A DNA stretch of 6,403 nucleotides from JALTID01 sp027004335 [NCBI: bacterium] (GTDB lineage: Bacteria > JALSQH01). Location of the stretch: NCBI GenBank assembly GCA_027004335.1, contig JALTID010000069.1, forward strand, positions 6,275-12,677. The letters run 5' to 3'. This document shows, piece after piece, positions 1 to 6,055 of the stretch. A program made the position numbers and the translations under genes. Position 1 is the stretch's first letter; each line of letters opens with the position of its first letter. The notes below the pieces were generated by a model. It saw only the letters and a program-made list of their open reading frames with translations, searched no databases and was not told where the DNA came from.

Positions 1-289
1 TCTCATCAGCTTCATTAAGTGTCGTAAGATATGGGTTTATGCCATTTTTTATCAATTGGGGAACAGACTCTCTCCCCATGGACTTGCCGATAAAAATTTC
101 TGAATCCCCTAAAATTTTCAAAATATCATCTGCCTCCGCATGGTTATGAGCACCCAGAACAGGATTCTCCATTTTTTTAACCCCTTGAACCTCCCCGTTC
201 AATACCTCATAGATGACAAAAATTGGACTCATCCCAAAATGAGTCATGGAGAGTTTTTTACCATCCTCAGTTCCAATAACTATCTTCAT
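1..289 (-). CDS. NifX/NifB-type dinitrogenase iron-molybdenum cofactor domain protein (3' end beyond window)
   Basis: This is the first 96 codons of a gene that runs off the left edge. The reading begins MKIVIGTEDGKKLSMTHFG and continues with an FVIYEVLNGEVQGVKKMENP strand, a conserved H-N-H-A-E-A-D-D-I stretch (about residues 48-56), a GDSEIFIGKSMG turn and a PQLIKNGINPYLT segment. This order matches the small Nitro_FeMo-Co fold (Pfam PF02579) of NifX, NafY and the NifB C-terminus, which bind iron-sulphur or iron-molybdenum cluster precursors. Stand-alone relatives of about 100-130 residues are common in anaerobes that do not fix nitrogen and have no settled role, so nitrogen fixation should not be inferred. 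The ATG overlaps the MFS stop as ATGA. A strong GGAGGAG site inside the end of the MFS gene sits six bases or less upstream, so translational coupling is likely. The family call is by eye. Confidence 0.85.
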   Translation of the reverse strand, partial: MKIVIGTEDGKKLSMTHFGMSPIFVIYEVLNGEVQGVKKMENPVLGAHNHAEADDILKILGDSEIFIGKSMGRESVPQLIKNGINPYLTTLNEADE

Positions 290-1464
290 CTTTCTCCTCC
301 TTCCCTTATCATTAAAAAAATTAAACCTGCACCTATCCCTGTGTAAGCCGCCACCTGGAAGGCCCCATTAAAACCAAACTTATCTATTAAAAAACCTATA
401 AGGGTGGGAGCAAGAGAAGCAAGAGCAAGGGAAAATGTTAGCATAACCCCAACTCCGGTTCCAGCTTTTTCTCCCACCAGATCTATTATAAAAGCATACC
501 TCACAGGAATAGTAAAAAACACAAAAAAACCCATAAGCATCAGGATAATAATAGATGGATGTCTGATAAAAAGAAGCAGGAGCAGTGAAGCTACTATGTA
601 TCCAAAAGATATCACCCTTTTTCTTCCTAACTTATCAGAAATTGCCCCACCAAGGGGTTGGGCTATCAATCCAGGAAGCAGCATGTAGGTAGTAAAAAGA
701 TTTGACTTAAATATACTATCCCCTTTTGCATAAAAATATGATGGCATAAAAGAGGAGACACCTCTGGAGAAAAAGGTGTTGATACTTGCCAGAAAAGCTA
801 CAAAGAGCAGAGTTATACTGAAGGTGCTGAAATATGACTTTTCTACAGGTTTTTCTTCTACACGGAGAAAAGATAAAACAAGAAGAGCCGTTACAACCGC
901 AGGAATCCAAATAAATTTAAACCCTTTTATGCCCGCTGTAGCAAGAATAACTCCTCCCAGAAAAGGTCCCATGAGGAAACCAAGAGAGCCTCCAATTCCA
1001 TGTAATCCCAGAACACCCCCCCTCATGGAAGATGGATAAGATGCGGTCAATATAGAAATCCCTTGAGGATGGTATGTGCTCAAACCAAGACCAATTAAAG
1101 TAGCTGCAAGAAGCATCAAATTATAAGTGGGAGCCTGGCTAAAAACAGTAAAGCCAAAACCAAGAATAATGAAACCTGTGACAAGAAGTAACTTTCTCAA
1201 TCCATGCTTCTCACCCATATGACCGGAGAAAGATTGTAGTGAAGCAGATATAACAAAAGGAATGGAGGTAAGTAATCCAAGTTGAAGATAAGTGAGATTA
1301 AATTTGCCCTTTAAAATAGGTAAAAGTGAAGGTGTAAGCATAGAATATGTATCATTAACAAAATGAGCAGTAATGGTAAGAGCAAGTACTCCCCCGGGAG
1401 CGGTCTTAATCAAAAGAGGGGTAGTTAGCTCTATTTTCTTTTCACTCTTAACTGCTTCTGCCAC
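286..1464 (-). CDS. MFS transporter, fosmidomycin-resistance (Fsr)-like branch
   Basis: This 392-residue protein is the usual length for a 12-TM major facilitator superfamily permease of the inner membrane. A motif-A-like loop, GHMGEKHGLRK (residues 81-91), follows TM2, and a second copy, ISDKLGRKR (275-283), lies in the matching loop of the C-terminal half. N-terminal AHFVNDTY (33-40), LLPILKGKFNLTYLQLGLLTS (47-67) and the YHPQG motif (131-135) resemble Fsr-type and related drug or small-molecule exporters. The substrate cannot be read from sequence. The start is GTG; GAGAGGAAG about eight bases upstream is a reasonable ribosome-binding site. The start overlaps the end of the MerR-like gene by 17 bases, and the stop overlaps the NifX-like ATG by four, so it sits in the middle of a three-gene operon. 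If the adjacent regulator works, it may sense the transported molecule; that is inference. Confidence 0.93.
   Translation of the reverse strand: MAEAVKSEKKIELTTPLLIKTAPGGVLALTITAHFVNDTYSMLTPSLLPILKGKFNLTYLQLGLLTSIPFVISASLQSFSGHMGEKHGLRKLLLVTGFIILGFGFTVFSQAPTYNLMLLAATLIGLGLSTYHPQGISILTASYPSSMRGGVLGLHGIGGSLGFLMGPFLGGVILATAGIKGFKFIWIPAVVTALLVLSFLRVEEKPVEKSYFSTFSITLLFVAFLASINTFFSRGVSSFMPSYFYAKGDSIFKSNLFTTYMLLPGLIAQPLGGAISDKLGRKRVISFGYIVASLLLLLFIRHPSIIILMLMGFFVFFTIPVRYAFIIDLVGEKAGTGVGVMLTFSLALASLAPTLIGFLIDKFGFNGAFQVAAYTGIGAGLIFLMIREGGER
294..301 (-). promoter_or_regulatory. Shine-Dalgarno site of the NifX-like gene inside the MFS 3' end
   Basis: On the minus strand AAGGAGGAG precedes the ATG at 289 with AAAG between. 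It lies within the last codons of the MFS gene (Arg-Glu-Gly-Gly-Glu-Arg-stop). The ATGA stop/start overlap follows directly. This fixes the start of the downstream gene and argues for co-translation. Confidence 0.85.
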
Positions 1465-1792
1465 GATATTTTCTTCCTCTCAGAGAGCTCTTGTTTTTGT
1501 AATAATCACACGATGCTCGTTTCTTATCATCACAGTTTTTATTCAATTCCCAGCAGTTCATTTTTTTTAGAACAATAGAGAGAGAATTAAGATTAAATCC
1601 TTCGGAATGGATCATTTCTCTTACGCAATTTATGAAATTAATATCTCCCACAGAATAGAGGCGCTGGCTGCTGATCCTGCGGGGTTCAATAATACCTTTT
1701 CTATCGTACAATCTTCATGTCTGGGGATGAAGATGTAATAACTTTGCCACTTCACCAATTCTGTAGTATCTTTTTTCCAGTTCTATTTTCAC
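1448..1792 (-). pseudogene. HspR-like MerR-family regulator with an in-frame TGA at codon 26
   Basis: Reading from a GTG at 1792 gives 115 codons including the stop, with one internal TGA (1715-1717). Before it lies YYRIGEVAKLLHLHPQT; after it comes RLYDRKGIIEPRR, then SQRLYSVGDINFI and an REMIHSEGFNLNSLSIVLKK helix. This is a complete MerR winged-helix domain, closest by eye to HspR-type repressors, whose HPQT-L-R-L-Y-E-R-K-G motif carries Leu where TGA stands. The tail has C80-W81-E82, C87 and C95, a Cys motif I recall from other MerR-like proteins. The frame is open on both sides and its TAA overlaps the MFS start by 17 bases, so this is either a recent single-base nonsense mutation, a sequence error or readthrough. 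A TTG two codons after the TGA could restart translation but would lose the first HTH helix. No clear Shine-Dalgarno site precedes the GTG. Family call is strong; functional state unknown. Confidence 0.8.
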
Positions 1793-1813
1793 TAAAAAGC
1801 AAATTAAGGATTT

Positions 1814-1841
1814 ATTGTATCTTTATAACAATCATTGTCAA
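1814..1841 (-). promoter_or_regulatory. Sigma70-type promoter of the regulator-MFS-NifX-like operon
   Basis: On the minus strand a perfect -35 TTGACA (1836-1841) is followed after 16 bases by TACAAT (1814-1819, five of six matches). Transcription would start near 1807, about 15 bases before the GTG of the MerR-like gene. The short leader contains no obvious Shine-Dalgarno site. Confidence 0.7.
1828..1838. promoter_or_regulatory. Candidate operator: palindrome in the promoter spacer
   Basis: ACAAT-C-ATTGT is a perfect 5-1-5 inverted repeat that overlaps the -35 and runs into the spacer of the operon promoter. MerR-family proteins bind dyads between -35 and -10, so autoregulation is plausible. 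However, the arms are short, A+T-rich, and do not match the HAIR consensus of HspR well; only the CTTGA part of one half is present nearby. Confidence 0.4.
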
Positions 1842-1870
1842 GTTTTTTAGCAAAAAAAATAAATTTCAAA

Positions 1871-1898
1871 TAATTAAAAGGCAGGCTTTCAGCCTGCC
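1871..1898 (-). terminator. Intrinsic terminator of groES
   Basis: On the minus strand GGCAGGCT-GAA-AGCCTGCC forms a perfect 8-bp G+C-rich stem with a three-base loop, followed by TTTTAATTATTT. It begins six bases after the groES stop codon and ends the transcript before the regulator's own promoter. Confidence 0.93.
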
Positions 1899-1904
1899 AT
1901 GGAT

Positions 1905-2180
1905 TTACTCAACAATCTTCGCTAAAATGTCACCTTTCTGAACAATGAGATAATCCTCACCCTCAATACTTATTTCATTACCACTGTATTTTGCGTAGAT
2001 TACCTTATCACCGGCTTTAAAGAGATCCTTCACCTCTTCACTATCTCCCACTGCGATCACTTCACCTACCTGAGGTTTCTCCTTGGCAGTATCTGGAATA
2101 ATAAGACCTCCTGGAGTCTTTTTCTCTTCTTCTTCCAGTGGCTTAATCAACAACCTATCATCAATTGGCTGTACCTTCAT
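1905..2180 (-). CDS. groES: GroES (Hsp10/Cpn10) co-chaperonin
   Basis: The 91-residue product is slightly shorter than E. coli GroES (97) and typical for the family. It forms a heptameric lid on the GroEL ring in the cytoplasm and caps the folding chamber. Visible family features are the N-terminal strand VQPIDDRLLIKP (3-14), the mobile loop with TPGGLIIPDTAKEKPQ (22-37) that contacts GroEL, VGEVIAVG (38-45), KAGDKVIYAKYSGNEI (55-70) and the C-terminal GEDYLIVQKGDILAKI (74-89). The ATG at 2180 is chosen because AGGAGGAGG lies five bases upstream; an in-frame TTG at 2204 would put this site inside the gene. The usual groEL partner does not follow: a terminator comes directly after the stop, so the gene is monocistronic. 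A CIRCE-like promoter suggests HrcA-type heat-shock control. Confidence 0.97.
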   Translation of the reverse strand: MKVQPIDDRLLIKPLEEEEKKTPGGLIIPDTAKEKPQVGEVIAVGDSEEVKDLFKAGDKVIYAKYSGNEISIEGEDYLIVQKGDILAKIVE

Positions 2181-2221
2181 CTTACCTCCTCCTGTTGGGT
2201 TCAATTACTGATTTTTAGATT

Positions 2222-2249
2222 ATTATAATCAGCAGCAGCCAAATGTCAA
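2222..2249 (-). promoter_or_regulatory. Consensus sigma70 promoter of groES
   Basis: On the minus strand a perfect -35 TTGACA (2244-2249) and a perfect -10 TATAAT (2222-2227) are 16 bases apart. Transcription should start near 2215, leaving a leader of about 35 bases with a strong Shine-Dalgarno site (AGGAGGAGG, near 2185-2193). Confidence 0.88.
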
Positions 2250-2258
2250 GAGTGCTAA
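2232..2258 (-). promoter_or_regulatory. Degenerate CIRCE (HrcA operator) overlapping the groES promoter
   Basis: The minus strand reads TTAGCACTC (2250-2258), a perfect CIRCE half, then a 9-base spacer starting with the -35 TTGACA, then GGCTGCTGC (2232-2240). The canonical second half is GAGTGCTAA; here five of nine bases match, including the central TGCT. The spacing is exactly the CIRCE N9. Seen directly: one consensus half-site at the correct place in a chaperonin promoter. Inferred: HrcA repression, possibly weakened. Confidence 0.65.
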
Positions 2259-2372
2259 TTTCAATGTGTTCATATCTAACGAAAATTTTTATAAAGCACT
2301 TATTGACACTCCAATTTATTAGAAATTTAAATCAAGATAGGGAATATGTCTTAACCAGAATAAGCTTCGCAC

Positions 2373-2401
2373 TTGCAATTAAAATTAATAGTCATTATAA
2401 T
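2373..2401 (+). promoter_or_regulatory. Sigma70-type promoter of the RND exporter gene
   Basis: TTGCAA (2373-2378) and a perfect TATAAT (2396-2401) are separated by the optimal 17 bases. The predicted start near 2408 leaves about 20 bases before the ATT at 2430, with GGAG at 2419-2422 as ribosome-binding site. A second TTGACA at 2303-2308 lies upstream, but its best -10 candidates (near 2326-2332) match only four of six bases. Confidence 0.72.
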
Positions 2402-2418
2402 TGGGTCTCAAGCATAAT

Positions 2419-2432
2419 GGAGAAAAGAGATT
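2419..2432 (+). promoter_or_regulatory. Shine-Dalgarno site and putative ATT start of the RND gene
   Basis: GGAG (2419-2422) is followed by seven bases and ATT (2430-2432), in frame with the whole RND protein. No ATG, GTG or TTG in that frame occurs between the upstream TAA (2415-2417) and 2490. An ATG at 2417 overlaps this site but encodes only MEKRDF before TGA (2435-2437). Confidence 0.5.
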
Positions 2433-4712
2433 TTTGAGAAATTAGCCAAATTCATTGTCAAATACAGGATTCTGCTTTTTACAATCCTCATGATCATATT
2501 TATCTGGGGAGCATGGGTTGGGAGAAAAGTCCAGTTTGATTTCTCACCCAAATCAATCTTCATTACAAAAGATCCAGAACTCCAGTTTCTTGAACATTTT
2601 GAACAAATCTTCTCTCCCAGTGACAACCTTGTCTATGTGCTACTTCTGCATAAAAAAAGCATTTTTAACAGAGAATCCCTCTTATCAATAAAAGAAATGA
2701 CCGAGAAGATTTCAAACCTTGACGGCATTGATAATGTAATAAGTATCACCAACGCAAGTCTTCTGGAAGGCTCACAGGAAAGTTTTACTGTTACCACACC
2801 ATTTGAAGAAATTCCCAAAAGTCAAAAGGAAATAAACAAAATCGCGCAAAAATTTCTTAAAGAACCCCTTGTAATAGGTCAACTCCTTTCAAAAGATGCA
2901 AAAACCACTGTACTGGTGGCTCAATTTGATAATGAACACGAGGAGGATGAACAGAGAAGACCTATCATTAACAAAATTGAAAAAATAGCTAAATTCCACA
3001 GAGATCAGTTCAGGATTTACTTCGGTGGATTACCTGTAATATCAAAAGCATACGCAGATATTTTGAAACATGATTTAGTAGTATTCACAACCCTTGCCAT
3101 GCTGATAAATATAATCGTGCTTCTCCTTATATTCAGGAACTTACATGGAGTAGTAATACCTCTCACTGTAGTACTTCTCAGTACAACTCTTACAACTACA
3201 CTGGCTGTTCTTACAGGACAGAAGCTTAACGCACTTAATAACATAATCCCGCCATTTTTGTTAGTTTATGGGCTTGCTGACTCTATTCACCAGATAAACA
3301 GGTACTATGAAGAAGTACCAAAGTATAAGAGCAAGCTGGACTCTATTAGATCTATGTTGGCAGCCATGGCTCTGGCCTGTCTGATGACAAGTGTTACAAC
3401 AGCTGTAGGATTTGGGGCAAACTACACAGCAAAGATCTCTGTGGTAAAACATTTTGGTTTATTAGCCGCTGGTGGTGTTTTAATCGCTTATGTTGTAACA
3501 ATAATTGTTGTTCCATCCATGCTCTCTTTCTTCAAGAAGCCACCCGAAAAAATTAAAAAGGAACTTGATAGGGGATTCTTAGGCAAAATCCTTGTCGGAA
3601 TCAGCAGATTCAATGAAAGACATCAGAGACTCGTCTTGCTGCTCGCACTTTTGACTTTCGTTCTATCGGTCTGGGGTATATTACTAATGAAACAGGAATC
3701 CAGAATGCTCCAAGAGTTAAAGTCCAATAACCCGGTAAATGTTGCCAATCGGATGATGGAGCAGCATCTCTCCGGGATCGTCCCTCTGGAGATAGCAGTC
3801 TATTCAGATGAATCTGACAGGATGAAGGATCCCAACTTGCTGGCAAAACTGGATAAACTTGAACAGTATATTGAAAGTGAGGATGGAGTAAGCACCGTTA
3901 TAAGTTTTATGGACCTAATTAAAAGAATGAATCAGGCATTCCATAATGACAATCTCAGATATTACAGAATCCCGGATAATCGGAATCTTATTGCACAATA
4001 TCTGCTGTTATACTCCATGTCAGGGGGACAGGATCTCACAGGAAAGCTGGTTAACGAGGATTACTCAAAGATGAGAATAAGCATAAGAACAAAGGATTAC
4101 GGAAGTATCTGGTTCTTCAATCTCCTGAGAAAAATTAAAAACTATCAGAAAAAACTTCATTTGCCTAAGGATGTAAAAATTCATTACACTGGTTCTTCAC
4201 TCATAGTGTATAAGGCCTTGAACCACGTTGTGAAAGACCTTATGGCAAGCTTTATTGTTGCTTTTCTATTAGTATTTCTGTTAGTTTTCATAGAATTTGG
4301 CTCACTTAGACTTGCAGCTCTAAGTATGGTGCCAACAACTCTACCCATGCTCTTTACAATGGGGTTTATGGGATTTGCAGATATACCCCTCAGGATGTCC
4401 ACTGCTGTGATTTTCAGTATATCAATGGGAATTGCCATAGATAATGTTATCCACTATGCGGCGAGATACAAAGAAGAGCTCCACGCCGGAAATGGCTACA
4501 ATACATCAATGTATAAAACCATAATAGGTGCTGGAAGAGCAATCATTTCTACCACTTTTCTTGTTATAGCAGGTTTCATGATCCTGTTGACATCTCAGTT
4601 TGTGGCAACAATAAATCTGGGATTGTTGGGGAGTATCACACTTTTCATAGGGCTGGTAAGTGCACTATTCTTCCTCCCAGCACTTATACTTGCAATAAGA
4701 CCAAGGCTTTAA
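2430..4712 (+). CDS. RND superfamily exporter, MMPL/HAE3-type (COG1033-like)
   Basis: The inner-membrane proton-driven exporter has the classic duplicated RND plan. Numbering from an internal Met at 2490 (740 residues), there is TM1 at the start, extracytoplasmic loop 1 (about 20-190), TM2-6 (about 195-348), TM7 (about 381-399), loop 2 (about 400-575) and TM8-12 (about 582-737). Each half carries the charged TM motif of the family: GLADSIHQINRY (Asp264) and GIAIDNVIHYAARY (Asp651). The length fits HAE3/MMPL proteins rather than the roughly 1000-residue AcrB type, and no periplasmic adaptor or outer-membrane channel gene is adjacent; substrates may be lipids or hydrophobic compounds. The Met at 2490 falls inside TM1, and the frame is open upstream to a TAA at 2415. 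Starting at ATT 2430, with GGAG seven bases before, gives 760 residues and the cytoplasmic lead FEKLAKFIVKYR, typical for the family. Gene certain; start uncertain. Confidence 0.92.
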   Translation: MFEKLAKFIVKYRILLFTILMIIFIWGAWVGRKVQFDFSPKSIFITKDPELQFLEHFEQIFSPSDNLVYVLLLHKKSIFNRESLLSIKEMTEKISNLDGIDNVISITNASLLEGSQESFTVTTPFEEIPKSQKEINKIAQKFLKEPLVIGQLLSKDAKTTVLVAQFDNEHEEDEQRRPIINKIEKIAKFHRDQFRIYFGGLPVISKAYADILKHDLVVFTTLAMLINIIVLLLIFRNLHGVVIPLTVVLLSTTLTTTLAVLTGQKLNALNNIIPPFLLVYGLADSIHQINRYYEEVPKYKSKLDSIRSMLAAMALACLMTSVTTAVGFGANYTAKISVVKHFGLLAAGGVLIAYVVTIIVVPSMLSFFKKPPEKIKKELDRGFLGKILVGISRFNERHQRLVLLLALLTFVLSVWGILLMKQESRMLQELKSNNPVNVANRMMEQHLSGIVPLEIAVYSDESDRMKDPNLLAKLDKLEQYIESEDGVSTVISFMDLIKRMNQAFHNDNLRYYRIPDNRNLIAQYLLLYSMSGGQDLTGKLVNEDYSKMRISIRTKDYGSIWFFNLLRKIKNYQKKLHLPKDVKIHYTGSSLIVYKALNHVVKDLMASFIVAFLLVFLLVFIEFGSLRLAALSMVPTTLPMLFTMGFMGFADIPLRMSTAVIFSISMGIAIDNVIHYAARYKEELHAGNGYNTSMYKTIIGAGRAIISTTFLVIAGFMILLTSQFVATINLGLLGSITLFIGLVSALFFLPALILAIRPRL

Positions 4713-4717
4713 GTTTT

Positions 4718-6019
4718 TTACTTGTTAAATTTAAAGAGGTAAAAAGCAACCCCACTGGGGACCTTGGGATAGAAGAAGGTAGATTTCTGGGGCAACCTTT
4801 CACTAATGGCAGATACCTTCTCTACATCATCAAGGGTAAGAGGCTTCATCAAAACAAGAAAATCTCCTTTACCCTCTTCTAGCAGGCTTAACCCTTTTCT
4901 CAATTCCTTGATATAGATAATATTCACCTGTTTTGCTTGGGATTCCATGGAAATACCTAAAATTTTCTCAAGAATCCCTCTATGAAGCATGTTAACATTT
5001 AAATTTCTCAACTCCTCAGGCAAATTGAAAAGTAAGCCATCTATTTTTTCCTTAACAGGTTTAAGAGATACCACTCTATCCCTGGTCATTATCATAAAAG
5101 GGAAATCCATACCAGATAATTTTGAAAAAATTTCTTCTACGGGGGAATTAACACTTATACTTTCCTCATAATCCAGGGAGAAAAAGGGAGTAATTTTCCT
5201 AAAAAATTCATCCTCCGTAACTTTTAAAGAATGGAGCAATCTATGGGTGGGAAGGATAACAAGTCCCTCATCCTCACTGTTGGCAAGGTACATCATCACA
5301 TAATCAGCAGGATGCTCAACATCATCAGGGATATTCTCCTTTTCTCTTATATATTTCTTAATATTCAGAGCCGTTTCATATCTGTGGTGTCCATCAGCAA
5401 TGTAGAGTCTCTTATCTATAAGAGTTTTTTCAATCAAACTGATAAAATCAGGATCCTTCACCACCCATACTTTTGTAGGGATCCCAGTTGTATCAGTAAA
5501 AGTTAGATCCGGCTCACCCAGTTCACTCCACTTTTTCTCAATGGTCAAATCGGGATCCCTGAAGAGGGAAAATACAGGAGAAAGATTTCCTCCAACATTA
5601 CTCATCAATTTAAACCTATCCTCTTTAGGGGCATCAAGGGTTCTTTCGTGAGGCTTAACACCTTTACCAAGTTCCTCTAATTTAACTCTGCCAAGAATAC
5701 CTTTTCTTCTAAGCACCCTTCCATCTTCCAGAGTGTATTCCTGTTCCATCAAATAGAAAGCAGGTTCATCACTGGTTAAAGCCCCTTCATCAAGCCATTT
5801 ATTTAAAAGATCTCTCGCTCTTGTATATCTGTTATTGGAATCTGAATCCTCATCATAAATTTTCCCTAAAATCAATCTGATCACATTGTATGGGGATCTT
5901 TTGTAAAGTTCTTCCTGTTCTTCAGAACTTATAACATCATAAGGCGGGGCAATAACATCGTCTAATTTAAATCTTTGGGGATTATACCTCACTCCAGCGA
6001 ATGGTTCTACAACTGCCAT
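4718..6019 (-). CDS. DUF1015 family protein (COG4198)
   Basis: A 433-residue soluble protein, full length for DUF1015 (PF06245), a widespread family in anaerobes and thermophiles with no settled function as far as I know. Recognised family blocks run in order: VIAPPYDVIS (22-31), SPYNVIRLIL (42-51), HERTLDAPKEDR (124-135), ADGHHRYETAL (208-218), LPTHRLLH (256-263) and the C-terminal FFYPKVPSGVAFY (415-427). The DGHHR box recalls the phosphate-binding motif of the ParB/sulfiredoxin fold, including the archaeal free-serine kinase SerK, so a nucleotide- or phosphate-handling role is conceivable; that is inference. AAGGAG seven bases before the ATG supports the start. No signal peptide or membrane segment is seen. 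In other genomes this family is sometimes near serine-synthesis genes, but none is visible here. It is transcribed alone, converging on the RND gene. Confidence 0.93.
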   Translation of the reverse strand: MAVVEPFAGVRYNPQRFKLDDVIAPPYDVISSEEQEELYKRSPYNVIRLILGKIYDEDSDSNNRYTRARDLLNKWLDEGALTSDEPAFYLMEQEYTLEDGRVLRRKGILGRVKLEELGKGVKPHERTLDAPKEDRFKLMSNVGGNLSPVFSLFRDPDLTIEKKWSELGEPDLTFTDTTGIPTKVWVVKDPDFISLIEKTLIDKRLYIADGHHRYETALNIKKYIREKENIPDDVEHPADYVMMYLANSEDEGLVILPTHRLLHSLKVTEDEFFRKITPFFSLDYEESISVNSPVEEIFSKLSGMDFPFMIMTRDRVVSLKPVKEKIDGLLFNLPEELRNLNVNMLHRGILEKILGISMESQAKQVNIIYIKELRKGLSLLEEGKGDFLVLMKPLTLDDVEKVSAISERLPQKSTFFYPKVPSGVAFYLFKFNK

Positions 6020-6055
6020 GATACGCTCCTTTTCTTGAAAAGAATAATTATAGAA

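Noticed and set aside
1-289. Evidence for nitrogen fixation from the NifX-like gene
   Set aside because: Stand-alone domain proteins of this family are widespread in non-diazotrophs and no nif structural or assembly gene is visible.
404-1039. Rightward open frames opposite the MFS gene
   Set aside because: They are antisense shadows of a clear membrane protein, with basic low-information translations and no ribosome-binding sites.
1715-1717. TGA as a selenocysteine codon in the MerR-like gene
   Set aside because: The position is a conserved hydrophobic Leu in the DNA-binding domain, not a Cys or redox site, and no clear SECIS-like hairpin follows within the usual distance.
1717-1941. Rightward open frame of 74 codons opposite groES and the regulator
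   Set aside because: It spans a terminator, a promoter and parts of two opposite-strand genes, with no recognisable protein features.
2181-2204. Longer GroES starting at TTG 2204
   Set aside because: The extra residues NPTGGGK translate the Shine-Dalgarno region itself; the ATG at 2180 has ideal spacing and matches family N-termini.
2243-2437. Rightward 64-codon open frame ending in MEKRDF
   Set aside because: It covers the divergent promoter region, has no family resemblance and no ribosome-binding site; only its last seven codons matter, as part of the RND start question.
4750-4760. CCCC-ACT-GGGG hairpin as a terminator for the RND gene
   Set aside because: The stem is only four pairs, lies within the conserved C-terminal codons of DUF1015 (Pro-Ser-Gly-Val), and has no T-run after it.
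4989-5506. Rightward open frames opposite DUF1015
   Set aside because: They lie antisense to conserved DUF1015 blocks; no supporting start signals or family similarity.
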